The notes below the pieces were generated by a model. The model ran no database searches, was not told the DNA's origin, and was given only the letters and a program-made list of their open reading frames with translations. DNA of 9,348 bases from Acidimicrobiia bacterium (GTDB lineage Bacteria; Actinomycetota; Acidimicrobiia; Acidimicrobiales; SZUA-35): the NCBI GenBank assembly GCA_029857855.1, contig JAOUGG010000064.1:1-9348 (forward strand), in the 5' to 3' direction. The position numbers and the translations under genes were made by a program. This document shows positions 1-9,348 of the stretch, piece after piece. Every line of letters starts with the position of its first letter. Position 1 is the stretch's first letter.

Positions 1-1713
1 GACCCCTCTGCTTGCCTCCAGGTTCACCTCGAGGTCGCCCCTGGTGACGAGGTGCGAACCCACTTCGTCCTGGGTGCCGGAGCCGACGGGGAGCACGCGG
101 AGCGATTGGCTCGACGGTGGCGCGACACCGTCACCGTCGACGAGGCGTCGAAGCAGCTCGCCGACCAGTGGGATTCGATCCTTTCCGCCGTGACCATCGA
201 GACCCCGGAGCCGGCCCTCGATCTCCTGGTCAACCGGTGGGCGTTGTACCAGGTGCTGTCCTCCCGTGTGCTGGCCCGCACCGGGTTCTACCAGTCGAGC
301 GGAGCGTTCGGTTTCCGAGACCAGCTCCAGGACGTCCTGGCGCTGCTTCATGTCCAACCGGATCGAACCCGAGCCCACATCCTCGAAAGCGCGGGACGGC
401 AGTTCGAGGAGGGCGACGTGTTGCATTGGTGGCACCCGCCACTCGGGCGCGGGGTCCGAACCCGATGCTCCGACGACCTTCTCTGGCTCCCCTTCGTCAC
501 CGCCGAATACGTCGAGTCGACGGGTGATGCAGGGATCCTCGACGTGGAGGTTCCGTTCCTGTCCGCTCCCCCGCTGAGACCCGACGAAGCCGAACGCTAC
601 GACCTCTTCCGGCACGGCGAGACACAGGCCTCGCTCCTCGAACACTGCCGGCGGGCGCTCGATCAAGGTCTGACCCAGGGGTCACACGGCCTGCCGCTGA
701 TCGGCGACGGCGACTGGAACGACGGGATGAACAGGGTCGGCTCGGCCGGGCGCGGCGAAAGCGTGTGGCTGGGATGGTTCGCCGGTGCGACAGCCAATGC
801 TTTCGCCACGCTCTGTGAGCGCATCGGCGACACCGAGGCGGCAACGCTCTGGCGTGACCGGGCACGCAATCTGTTCACCGCGGTCGAGGCCGAGGGTTGG
901 GACGGCGCCTGGTACCGACGCGCCTTCGACGACGACGGCGAGCCCTGGGGATCGGCGACCTCGGACGAGTGCCAGATCGACTCGATCGCCCAATCCTGGG
1001 CCGTCCTGTCCAACGGTGGATCACCGACGCGGACCCGGCGTGCGCTCCGATCGGCCCGCTCGAAGCTCCTGCGGAACGACGACCAGTTGGCCTGCCTGCT
1101 CTGGCCCCCGTTCGACATCACAGACCGGAACCCCGGCTACATCAAGGCCTACCCGCCGGGCATCAGGGAGAACGGTGGTCAATACAGTCACGCTGCGGCG
1201 TGGCTGGGGTGGGCCTTCGCCGCGGCAGGCGACGGCGAGGAGGCCGACCGGGTCCTGCGCATGCTCAACCCGATCGAACGAACCCAGAACCCTGAGGCCG
1301 TGCGCCGCTACCGGCTCGAGCCCTATGCCATCGCCGCCGACATCGCCAGCGTCGAGCCCCACGTCGGCCGCGGCGGATGGAACTGGTACACCGGAGCGGC
1401 CGGCTGGACGTGGCGGCTGGCCGTCGAGGCCATCCTCGGCCTCCGTCGCGTCGGTGACAAGATGCGAATCGACCCGCGGCTTCCACGCCACTGGCCGGGC
1501 TTCAAGGCCACGGTGCGCGTCGACGGGGGGCTCCTCGAAATCGTGGTCACCAACAACACGACCGTCGGGGCTCCGAACGAGACGGAGGTTCAGGTCGATG
1601 GCACGCCGATCACCGGCAACGAGGTCGATCTCCCCGACGACGGCGCAACCCACCAGGTCAAGGTGAGCCTGGGCGTCGACCGTACGGTTCCAGCGACACG
1701 AAAACGGCCCTAG
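1..1713 (+). CDS. GH94-type glycoside phosphorylase / cyclic beta-1,2-glucan synthase-like protein, C-terminal part (5' truncated)
   Basis: The reading frame is open from base 1 to the TAG at 1711-1713, so the start lies upstream and only about 570 C-terminal residues are seen. Counting codons from base 1, GDGDWNDGMN (codons 235-244) is the GH94 signature carrying the catalytic acid Asp. RENGGQYSHAAAW (around 389-401) matches the conserved phosphate/substrate-site region. GGWNWYTGAAGW (458-469), followed by an LGLRR..GDKMRIDP..P.HWPGF block, is typical of the C-terminal end of NdvB/ChvB cyclic glucan synthases and related GH94 proteins. In that family this domain phosphorolyses beta-glucans or trims them to size, while an N-terminal GT84 domain, not visible here, makes the chain. 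Without the N-terminus it cannot be decided whether this is a full glucan synthase or a smaller stand-alone phosphorylase. The tail after codon 500 is a probable beta domain. The family is clear; the exact substrate is inference. Confidence 0.88.
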   Translation, partial: DPSACLQVHLEVAPGDEVRTHFVLGAGADGEHAERLARRWRDTVTVDEASKQLADQWDSILSAVTIETPEPALDLLVNRWALYQVLSSRVLARTGFYQSSGAFGFRDQLQDVLALLHVQPDRTRAHILESAGRQFEEGDVLHWWHPPLGRGVRTRCSDDLLWLPFVTAEYVESTGDAGILDVEVPFLSAPPLRPDEAERYDLFRHGETQASLLEHCRRALDQGLTQGSHGLPLIGDGDWNDGMNRVGSAGRGESVWLGWFAGATANAFATLCERIGDTEAATLWRDRARNLFTAVEAEGWDGAWYRRAFDDDGEPWGSATSDECQIDSIAQSWAVLSNGGSPTRTRRALRSARSKLLRNDDQLACLLWPPFDITDRNPGYIKAYPPGIRENGGQYSHAAAWLGWAFAAAGDGEEADRVLRMLNPIERTQNPEAVRRYRLEPYAIAADIASVEPHVGRGGWNWYTGAAGWTWRLAVEAILGLRRVGDKMRIDPRLPRHWPGFKATVRVDGGLLEIVVTNNTTVGAPNETEVQVDGTPITGNEVDLPDDGATHQVKVSLGVDRTVPATRKRP

Positions 1714-1720
1714 GTCCCTG

Positions 1721-1749
1721 CACTTCGCACATCCGAACGTGCGATGGTG
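1721..1749. repeat. Short imperfect inverted repeat upstream of the Usp gene
   Basis: TCGCAC (1725-1730) and GTGCGA (1739-1744) are perfect inverted copies around an 8-base loop. An outer CAC (1721-1723) and GTG (1747-1749) extend the symmetry imperfectly. It sits in the only intergenic gap of note (1714-1780), 8 bases after a stop codon and about 30 bases before the Usp ATG. It could be an operator, a weak terminator/attenuator or a chance match. No T-run follows, so an intrinsic terminator is unlikely. Confidence 0.3.
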
Positions 1750-1768
1750 ACAGGAGAAGCGAGAAAAC

Positions 1769-1774
1769 GAGGAG
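1769..1774 (+). promoter_or_regulatory. Ribosome binding site of the Usp gene
   Basis: GAGGAG ends 6 bases before the ATG at 1781 and is a strong Shine-Dalgarno match. It fixes the start of the universal stress protein. Confidence 0.75.
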
Positions 1775-1780
1775 ATTCCG

Positions 1781-2620
1781 ATGGAGACGATTGCAGTTGG
1801 CCTCGATGGATCGGCCGCGGCCGAATCGGCGCTGCGCTGGACCGTCGATCTTGCCGGCGCTACCGATGCAGGCGTCGTCGGCATCAACGCATTCCACATT
1901 CGATGGACCAAACCGGAAACCCCGGACCGCGTAGAGCAGCTCGCGGAGCGGAGAGGGCAGCTCGAACGGGAATGGCTGAAGCCTGCCTCGATAGCGGGTC
2001 TTGCGGTGGAGTCCTTGGTCCGCGACGGCGATCCCCGGGATGTCATTCTCGAGGCCGCCCGGAGCGCTGGAGCGGATCTCCTCGTCCTCGGACGAAGCGG
2101 TTCGGGAGGTGGACCCGGCTTCCTGCATCTCGGCAGCGTTGTCGAGCACGCCGCCCATCACGTACCGATCCCCCTGGCGGTGATCCCTGCAAGTGCGCCG
2201 ACGGCCATGCGGCGTCTCGTCGTAGGAGTCGACGGGTCCACCGAATCCCGGCTCGCGCTCGAATGGGCCGGCAGCGTGGCGAAAAAGATGGACGCCGAAG
2301 TGGTCGCGGTCCAGGTGATGGAACCGTTCCTGGAGTGGACCCCGGCAACGAGCCCCGACAACTGGCGACGCGACGTTGAGCGCGGCATTGAAGAGTGGGC
2401 GCTACCGCTGACCGAATCGGGCCTGTCGGTGATACCGGTCGCGCAACGCGATCTGCACCCCGCCGACGCCCTCATCGGGATCGCCGCATCTCGCCAAGCC
2501 GACCTGCTGGTCATCGGAACCCGTGGTCTGGGCGGGTTCAAGACACTGCATGCCGGTGGTGTAGCTCTCAAGGTCCTACACCGCATCGGGCTGCCGCTGG
2601 TGCTGGTGCCGGCTTCGTGA
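1781..2620 (+). CDS. Universal stress protein, tandem UspA domains
   Basis: The protein has 279 residues made of two consecutive Usp folds, roughly 1-145 and 146-279. Each begins with the strand and nucleotide-binding Asp of the family: VGLDGS (Asp9) and VGVDGS (Asp151). Each ends with a glycine-rich ATP-binding loop. Domain 2 has G246-x2-G249-x9-G259-G260, close to the canonical G-2x-G-9x-G-S/T with Gly in the last place. Domain 1 has G104-x2-G107-x10-G118-S119, one residue longer than canonical. ATP binding is therefore likely, as in other tandem actinobacterial Usp proteins, but the precise role is unknown; the family is tied to stress, dormancy and energy limitation. No membrane segment or signal peptide is seen, so it should be cytosolic. 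The ATG has a strong GAGGAG site. Only 12 bases separate it from the first ATPase gene, which suggests co-transcription. Confidence 0.93.
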   Translation: METIAVGLDGSAAAESALRWTVDLAGATDAGVVGINAFHIRWTKPETPDRVEQLAERRGQLEREWLKPASIAGLAVESLVRDGDPRDVILEAARSAGADLLVLGRSGSGGGPGFLHLGSVVEHAAHHVPIPLAVIPASAPTAMRRLVVGVDGSTESRLALEWAGSVAKKMDAEVVAVQVMEPFLEWTPATSPDNWRRDVERGIEEWALPLTESGLSVIPVAQRDLHPADALIGIAASRQADLLVIGTRGLGGFKTLHAGGVALKVLHRIGLPLVLVPAS

Positions 2621-2623
2621 CGC

Positions 2624-2627
2624 GGAG
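2624..2627 (+). promoter_or_regulatory. Ribosome binding site that favours the second of two GTG starts
   Basis: GGAG lies 2 bases before the GTG at 2630 but 5 bases before the GTG at 2633. The second spacing is the usable one, so 2633 is preferred as the start of the stalk subunit. The choice changes the protein by a single residue. Confidence 0.5.
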
Positions 2628-2632
2628 TCGTG

Positions 2633-3091
2633 GTGCTGACGATTCGTGAGCTGCTGGAGCGGATTCGACCTGCGGGCACACCGGGGCCGCCGACCGAAGG
2701 AGAACGACGACGTCGGAGTGAAGCCCGCGCGGTCGAGATCGCAGAGGTGGTCGCCTTGCTGGCCGAGTTCGAGGCCGAGGCTGACGCCATCGTCGACGCG
2801 GCCGAGGCGGCCGGTGGGCGTGTTCAGGCGAAGGCCCGTGCACAGGCGGCGCGGATTGCCGCTTCGACACCCGACCGGGTCGCCACCGCCGGCACCGAGG
2901 TCGCAGCTCGTGACGAGCAGGAGCGCGACGCCGAGGCTGCGACGATCCGCGCTCAGGCCGAGCAGGATGCCGAGCGGCTGATCGAATCGTCGAAGACGAC
3001 GATCCCCGACGTGGTCGGTCTTGCGGTCAAGATGATCTGGGACTCGGTAACCGTCGTCCCGGCGGGCACGGTTGCGGAGGTACGGCGATGA
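2633..3091 (+). CDS. V/A-type ATPase peripheral stalk subunit (G/H-like)
   Basis: The product has about 152 residues. A short head (MLTIRELLERIR, then a Pro/Gly-rich stretch) precedes a long Ala/Glu/Arg-rich helix from about residue 25 to 120 with the composition of an extended coiled coil, as in the archaeal H / Enterococcus NtpF / Thermus G stalk subunits. The tail (about 123-152) is more hydrophobic, with IPDVVGLAVKMIWDS. Those relatives are usually about 100-110 residues, so this one is long. Stalk subunits of this class pair with subunit E to form the peripheral stator that holds the A3B3 head against subunit I. The assignment rests on position at the head of the ATPase genes plus helical composition, because sequence conservation in this family is low. 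The stop shares ATGA with the subunit C start. A generic coiled-coil protein is the alternative. Confidence 0.72.
   Translation: MLTIRELLERIRPAGTPGPPTEGERRRRSEARAVEIAEVVALLAEFEAEADAIVDAAEAAGGRVQAKARAQAARIAASTPDRVATAGTEVAARDEQERDAEAATIRAQAEQDAERLIESSKTTIPDVVGLAVKMIWDSVTVVPAGTVAEVRR
3076..3080 (+). promoter_or_regulatory. Ribosome binding site of the subunit C gene
   Basis: GGAGG lies 7 bases before the ATG at 3088, inside the end of the preceding gene. It supports the ATGA-overlapping start. Confidence 0.65.
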
Positions 3092-3997
3092 CCGTGGGCT
3101 GGGTTGCGGCGTCGACACGGGGCCGCGCCCTGGTGGGTCGCATTGTCGGGGCGGACCGATCGCGGGCGCTTGTCGCTCTCGACTGGCCCGAAGCCCGTCA
3201 CGCACTCACGTCGACCGGCTACGGCCGTGACCTGGCCGCCGACGCCACGCGCCACGAAGCCCGCCACGCCGCCATGGAGGCGACTTCGTGGCAGCTTCGG
3301 GTCCTCGCCGGCTGGCTTCCGCCCGGCCAGGGCCGGCTGGCCAGGCTGTTTGCCGCACCGCTGGAGATCGCCAACATCGAACTCCACCTCGCCTCCCTGG
3401 ACGGTGAGCAGCGAACCGAGTCGGCGCTCCGGTTGGGGTCGCTCGCCACGGCCTGGCCGCAGGTGGCCCGATGCCGGTCGACCGATGCGGTACGAACGGT
3501 GTTGACGACGTCGGTGTGGGGCGACCCCGGCGGCGTCGATCGGGCGTCGTTCGCCCTCGGACTACGTTTGGGCTGGGCCCGCCGCCTCGCCGGACAGTCA
3601 CCGGTCCTGGAGCGGTGGGCCAAGGGTGGTGCCGCGGTGCTGGTCGCACGGGAGCGCTTCGCCTTCGACCGGGAACTCAACCACCCGACGTCCGACGTCG
3701 CCGACAACCTTCTGGGTCGGCGGTGGCGAACGGCCAACTCGCTCGCCGAGTTCAGGCATCACCTCACCGATGCCGCTTCATGGTCGCTGGTGGGCGTGGA
3801 GAACCCGGAGGACCTCTGGCGGGCCGAGGCCGCGGTCGCCCGTCGGGTCGAGGCGGAATCCGTGCCAATGGCGGCCTCGAGCAAGCCCGATCGAAGCGTC
3901 GTCATCGGGATCATGTCGCTCATGCTGATCGATCTTCGCCGGGTTTTGGCGATCGTCGAGCTTGCCGGGCGGGGACCCGATCCGGTGGAGGTGTTCG

Positions 3998-4011
<14 letters not shown>
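3088..4011 (+). CDS. ntpC: V/A-type ATPase subunit C (V0 d / AC39 family)
   Basis: The protein has 307 residues and is mostly helical with no membrane segment. The family (archaeal C, Thermus C, eukaryotic d/AC39, roughly 320-350 residues) forms a funnel on top of the membrane ring and joins the central stalk to it. The central segment with PLEIANIELHLASL (about residues 91-104) matches the conserved 'e..Ni...l' helix. The closing helix of IMSLMLIDLRRVLAIVEL type followed by an acidic end is also usual. Overall similarity is modest, as is normal for this subunit, and the neighbours on both sides strengthen the call. It starts on an ATGA overlap with the stalk gene and overlaps the subunit I gene by 14 bases, so translational coupling is likely. 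Its position second in the operon, before I and K rather than after E, is unlike the classic Thermus, Methanosarcina or Enterococcus order. Confidence 0.85.
3987..3991 (+). promoter_or_regulatory. Ribosome binding site that decides the subunit I start
   Basis: GGAGG lies 6 bases before the ATG at 3998. The same frame also offers an upstream TTG at 3962 and downstream ATGs at 4025 and 4031, none with a comparable site. The start at 3998 is therefore preferred, although family alignments often begin close to the ATG at 4031. Confidence 0.65.
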
Positions 4012-6058
<2,047 letters not shown>

Positions 6059-6062
<4 letters not shown>

Positions 6063-6613
6063 CCGACGCAGCCCTCGCAGCCCCCGCAGGACCGTCGAGT
6101 GAACAGCTGCGCGAGCAGCTCGAACCGGTGCGCACCGTCCTGCTCGAGAACGCCCGATCCCAGGCAGAACAGATCATCGGCGAGGCGCACGCGGCGGCGG
6201 ACGCCGTCGTCGCCGACGCCACCGAAACAGCCGACGGCGAAATCCGCCGAGCCGTGGATCGAGCTCGAGCGGCCGCTCAGGCTCGATCAGACCAGCGCCT
6301 TGAACAGGCCCGAGCCGGCGCCCACCGGCACATCCTCCGAACCAAGGGCGACGTCACCCACCGTTTGACGCTGGCGACCCACCAGGCCGTGCTCGATCTC
6401 CGGTCCGACCCACGGTACCCCGATCTCCTCGCCCACCTCGAGCGTCTCGCCCGCAGCCAGCTGGGACCGGACGCGGAGATCGAGCGTGACCCGGAAGGCC
6501 TTGGCGGTGTCATCGGGCGCCACGGCTCGCGCCGAGTCGACTACACCCTGCCCGCCCTGGGCGATCGGGCCCTGAACCAGCTCGGCGACGACACCGAACA
6601 GTTGTGGACATGA
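6059..6613 (+). CDS. ntpE: V/A-type ATPase subunit E (peripheral stalk)
   Basis: The product has 184 residues, near the usual 185-200. Residues about 15-110 are a long charged Ala/Glu/Arg helix, and the rest is a mixed alpha/beta C-terminal domain that in the family contacts the top of subunit B. The helical part includes LLENARSQAEQIIGEAHAAA, typical of E N-terminal helices. The C-terminal part has a DLLAHLERLA helix followed by IERDPEGLGGVIGRHGSRRVDYTL, which fits the usual 'GGv.......i.vdnTle.Rl' motif. E pairs with the G/H-like subunit encoded at 2633-3091. It begins on ATGA shared with the subunit F stop and ends on ATGA shared with subunit A. No strong binding site precedes the start, so coupling by re-initiation is likely. 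Confidence 0.88.
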
Positions 6614-8337
6614 TGGAGAAGCCCGGCGTCATCACCAGGGTCAACGGCCCCGTCGTCCACATCAACGGGCTGCAGGCTCCAACGCGATTCGAGTACGTCG
6701 TGGTCGGGGAGGCGGAACTGCCCGGCGAGGTCCTCGCCGTCGACCACGAAACCGCAGTGGCCCAGATCTACGAGTACACGGGTGGCCTCCGGGTCGGCGA
6801 CCCGGCAGGCGCAGCTGGACACCCGCTGACCGTGCGTCTCGGCCCCGGGCTGCTCGGCGGTATCTACGACGGGCTCCTCCGCCCCCTCGACGACGCCGAC
6901 GAGTTCATCGGACCGAGGGGGCTGACCAGGCCGGCCGTCACCGACCACGACTTCGAACCGGAGGCGCTCCCCGGCACCGAGATGGGGCCCGGTGACATCA
7001 TCGGCCGTATTGCTCGACCAGCCGGGGGAATCGACCACCTGGTCGTTGTGCCGCCCGATCTTGCCGGCACCCTCGAGCACATCGTCGAGCCGGGGCGTTA
7101 TCGGTCCTCGGCAGTCATCGCCACCATCGATGGCAACGATGTCACCTTCACCTCCGAGTGGGCCCTCCGTCGAGCCCGTCCCTACCGAAGCCGCAACCCG
7201 GTACGCGAACCGTTTCGGACCGGCCAAAGGGTCCTTGATGTGCTCGTTCCCATCGCCAAGGGGAACAGCGCCACGGTCATCGGTGGCTTCGGCGAAGGCA
7301 AGACGATGCTGCTCGAGCAGCTGGCCAAGTGGGGCGACGCCGATGTCATCATCTACGTCGGCTGCGGTGAGCGGGGCAACGAACTCACCGACCTGATCAG
7401 CGAACTCGGCGAGCTGGCCGACCCTCGCACCGGTCGGTCCCTGATGGAACGCACGATCATTCTGGCCAACACGTCCAACATGCCCGTGATGGCCCGAGAG
7501 GCAAGCATCTACACCGCCGTGACCATCGCCGAGTACTACCGAGACATGGGCTATCACGCCGTCATAATCGCCGACTCGACGTCGCGCTGGGCCGAGGCGC
7601 AACGGGAGCTGGCCAGCCGAACCGGTGCCATCCCCGCCGAGGAGGGTTACCCGGCCGATCTCCCGGCCTCACTCGCCGCCTTCTACCAGCGGGCCGGACG
7701 GGTCGACACGCTTGGCGGCCGTGATGGCATCGTCACCATCGTCACCTCCGTCTCCCCGCCCGGCGGCGACGTCACCGAACCGGTGGCCGCTCACACCCAG
7801 CGCTTCGTGCAGGCGGTCTGGTCCCTCGACCGCGATCTCGCCTATGCCCGCCACTACCCCGCCGTCAGCTGGCGAAACTCGTTCTCACGTGACCGTGACG
7901 CCATCGGCCGCTGGCACGCCGCGAACGACGACCCGGACTGGGTCACCCGGAACGTTCGTCTCAACACGCTGCTCGGCGAGGCCGACAGACTCCAAGGCAT
8001 CGCCGACCTTGTCGGCCTCACTGCGCTCCCGACCGACGAACGACTCATTCTGCTCACCGGTCGCAACATCCGCGAGGCCATCCTGCAGCAGAGCGCCCTG
8101 AGCGACAACGACGCCTTCTGCTCGCCGGCCAAGCAGGCTGCGCTCACTGAGGCCGTCCTGCAGACCCACGACACGGCGACAACGGTGGCCGCCGCCGGTG
8201 TGCCTGCGAGCGTCATCGAGGATTTCGACTACACCGCGCTGCTTCGGGCCAAGGACATAACCGGGCCAGACGACGCAGCGGGTGTGGAGGCGATCGCGCA
8301 ACGACTCCGCGCCGCGCTCCAGGAACTCGCACCATGA
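6610..8337 (+). CDS. ntpA: V/A-type ATPase catalytic subunit A
   Basis: The product has 575 residues (the family is usually 575-600). Order of parts: N-terminal beta barrel ([15 protein letters not shown]), the A-specific 'non-homologous' insertion at about 110-200, and a P-loop GGFGEGKT at 225-232 with Lys231. GCGERGNE follows, with Glu254 as the catalytic general base; then [31 protein letters not shown] (from Asp322), [19 protein letters not shown] and a helical C-terminal domain. This is the ATP-hydrolysing or synthesising subunit of the A3B3 head. The P-loop is unusual: GPFGSGKT is common, while here the second and fifth positions are Gly and Glu. The insertion separates it clearly from the F-type beta subunit. 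The start at 6610 is chosen for the ATGA overlap with subunit E; GTG at 6604 and ATG at 6613 are alternatives in the same frame. The stop overlaps the subunit B start by ATGA. Confidence 0.97.
   Translation: MMEKPGVITRVNGPVVHINGLQAPTRFEYVVVGEAELPGEVLAVDHETAVAQIYEYTGGLRVGDPAGAAGHPLTVRLGPGLLGGIYDGLLRPLDDADEFIGPRGLTRPAVTDHDFEPEALPGTEMGPGDIIGRIARPAGGIDHLVVVPPDLAGTLEHIVEPGRYRSSAVIATIDGNDVTFTSEWALRRARPYRSRNPVREPFRTGQRVLDVLVPIAKGNSATVIGGFGEGKTMLLEQLAKWGDADVIIYVGCGERGNELTDLISELGELADPRTGRSLMERTIILANTSNMPVMAREASIYTAVTIAEYYRDMGYHAVIIADSTSRWAEAQRELASRTGAIPAEEGYPADLPASLAAFYQRAGRVDTLGGRDGIVTIVTSVSPPGGDVTEPVAAHTQRFVQAVWSLDRDLAYARHYPAVSWRNSFSRDRDAIGRWHAANDDPDWVTRNVRLNTLLGEADRLQGIADLVGLTALPTDERLILLTGRNIREAILQQSALSDNDAFCSPAKQAALTEAVLQTHDTATTVAAAGVPASVIEDFDYTALLRAKDITGPDDAAGVEAIAQRLRAALQELAP
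8321..8324 (+). promoter_or_regulatory. Likely ribosome binding site of the subunit B gene
   Basis: AGGA lies 9 bases before the ATG at 8334, inside the end of the subunit A gene. It is short and slightly far, so support is moderate. Confidence 0.4.
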
Positions 8338-9348
8338 CACGCGTGCTCGCACAGATCTCACTGGCTGCACCGATCGAGCTGATCGGCGTCGAGCGGGTCG
8401 AAGGTCCACTGCTGTTCGTGGCCGGGGCCGTAGGGGTCGGCTGGGACGAGACCGTCGAGATCCGAACAAGCAACGGACCCGCTCGCCGCGGCATCGTGAC
8501 CGAACTCGATCACGACCTCGCCATCATCGAGGTCTTCGAGGGAACCGACGGACTGGGCACCGCCGACACGACCGTTGCCTTCACCGGAGCCCCACTCGAG
8601 ATTCCGGTGACTGATGCCTGGCTCGGCCGCATCAGCAACGGGCGGGGTGATCCTATCGACGGCGGCCCACCGGTACGCGCCGACCAGCACCGACCGGTGG
8701 CCGGCAGTCCGATCAATCCGGCCAAACGCGACGTGCCTCGGGACCCGGTCATCACCGGCGTGTCCGCCATCGACGGCCTCATGACGCTTGTTCGCGGCCA
8801 GAAGCTCCCGATTTTCTCGGTCGGCGGCCTACCCCACCTCGAGCTGGCCATCCAGATCGCCTCCCAGGCAACGGCCCTTGGGGCACCGTTCCGGGTCGTC
8901 TTCGCCGGTATGGGGATGACCAACGCCGATGCCGATCTGGTCCGTGACGGACTCGCCGCCCGAATACGCTGCGGTGAAGCCACCGTCTTCCTCAACACCG
9001 CCGACGACCCCGTCATCGAACGAATCCTCACTCCCCGTCTTGCCCTCACCGTGGCCGAACATCTGGCGTTCGACCACGATCAACACGTCTTGGTGATCCT
9101 CACGGATATGACCGCCTACTGTGACGCCGTCCGCCAACTGTCATCGGCCCGAGGGGAAGTTCCCAGCAGACGGGGCTATCCCGGCTATCTCTTCAGCGAC
9201 CTGGCGGGGATCTACGAACGCTGCGGCCGCCTCAAAGGCAGGTCGGGTTCCATCACCGAACTGCCGGTGCTGACCATGCCGGCCGGCGACATCACCCACC
9301 CGGTCCCGGACCTCACCGGCTATATCACCGAGGGTCAGATCGTGCTGT
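8334..9348 (+). CDS. ntpB: V/A-type ATPase subunit B (non-catalytic), 3' truncated by the window edge
   Basis: The ATG overlaps the subunit A stop, and the frame is open for 338 codons to the end of the window; about 120 residues of a usual 460 are missing. Recognisable blocks in order: [19 protein letters not shown] (144-162) and [16 protein letters not shown], the degenerate P-loop region that marks B rather than A. Next come [46 protein letters not shown] (251-263), [18 protein letters not shown] (from 279), and [20 protein letters not shown] close to the edge. B alternates with A in the head and supplies residues, including an arginine, to the catalytic interface. That arginine lies beyond the end of the window and cannot be checked. 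Subunit D is the expected next gene. Confidence 0.97.
   Translation, partial: MTRVLAQISLAAPIELIGVERVEGPLLFVAGAVGVGWDETVEIRTSNGPARRGIVTELDHDLAIIEVFEGTDGLGTADTTVAFTGAPLEIPVTDAWLGRISNGRGDPIDGGPPVRADQHRPVAGSPINPAKRDVPRDPVITGVSAIDGLMTLVRGQKLPIFSVGGLPHLELAIQIASQATALGAPFRVVFAGMGMTNADADLVRDGLAARIRCGEATVFLNTADDPVIERILTPRLALTVAEHLAFDHDQHVLVILTDMTAYCDAVRQLSSARGEVPSRRGYPGYLFSDLAGIYERCGRLKGRSGSITELPVLTMPAGDITHPVPDLTGYITEGQIVL

Noticed and set aside
1714..1780. Possible sigma70-type promoter before the Usp gene
   Set aside because: No convincing -10 or -35 pair was found in the 67 bases; the promoter may lie inside the upstream gene or use an unfamiliar consensus.
1021..2046. 341-residue open frame on the - strand
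   Set aside because: It runs antisense across the end of the glucan gene and the start of the Usp gene, whose protein motifs are unmistakable. Long antisense frames are expected in GC-rich DNA, and its translation shows no recognisable domain.
3962..3997. Upstream TTG start for subunit I
   Set aside because: It would add 12 residues with no family match and lacks a binding site, whereas GGAGG sits 6 bases before the ATG at 3998.
6604..6609. GTG start for subunit A
   Set aside because: It adds only two residues and has no binding site; the ATG at 6610 matches the ATGA overlap pattern of the operon.
6541..7602. 353-residue open frame on the - strand
   Set aside because: It is antisense to the strongly conserved catalytic subunit A, with Gly/Asp-rich translation and no motif, so it is a composition shadow.

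Overview
The window is a GC-rich, densely packed bacterial stretch with every supportable gene on the + strand. It holds the 3' end of a GH94 / cyclic beta-1,2-glucan synthase-like gene, a tandem universal stress protein, and most of an operon for a rotary V/A-type (vacuolar/archaeal-type) ATPase. The high GC content, frequent GTG starts and alanine/arginine-rich proteins suggest an actinobacterium-like organism. That is an inference from composition; no taxonomic marker is present.

Layout: 1-1713 is the C-terminal part of the GH94-type protein, whose start lies upstream of the window. A 67-base gap (1714-1780) holds a short inverted repeat and a good ribosome binding site. A two-domain UspA protein follows (1781-2620). 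After 12 bases the ATPase genes run without a break: stalk subunit G/H-like (2633-3091), C (3088-4011), I (3998-5395), K (5392-5847), F (5844-6062), E (6059-6613), A (6610-8337) and B (8334 to the window edge). Six of the seven junctions inside this set are 4-base ATGA/GTGA overlaps. The seventh, C to I, is a 14-base overlap. Subunit D, expected after B, is not in the window.

How they work together: A and B form the catalytic hexamer. E with the G/H-like protein forms the peripheral stalks. C and F belong to the central rotor/coupling region together with the unseen D. I (stator membrane subunit) and K (ion-carrying ring) form the membrane motor. The complex couples ATP hydrolysis or synthesis to ion transport; the direction cannot be read from sequence.

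Points that stand out: an uncommon gene order with C placed second; a subunit F that stops about 30 residues early; a subunit I with a much reduced cytosolic arm; a single-hairpin K subunit with an added two-helix N-terminus ending in a signal-peptidase-like AxA site; and a P-loop in subunit A carrying Glu where Ser is usual. The ATPase looks complete as far as it is visible and is probably functional. No mobile elements, CRISPR arrays, tRNA or rRNA genes were seen, and no clear promoter or terminator.
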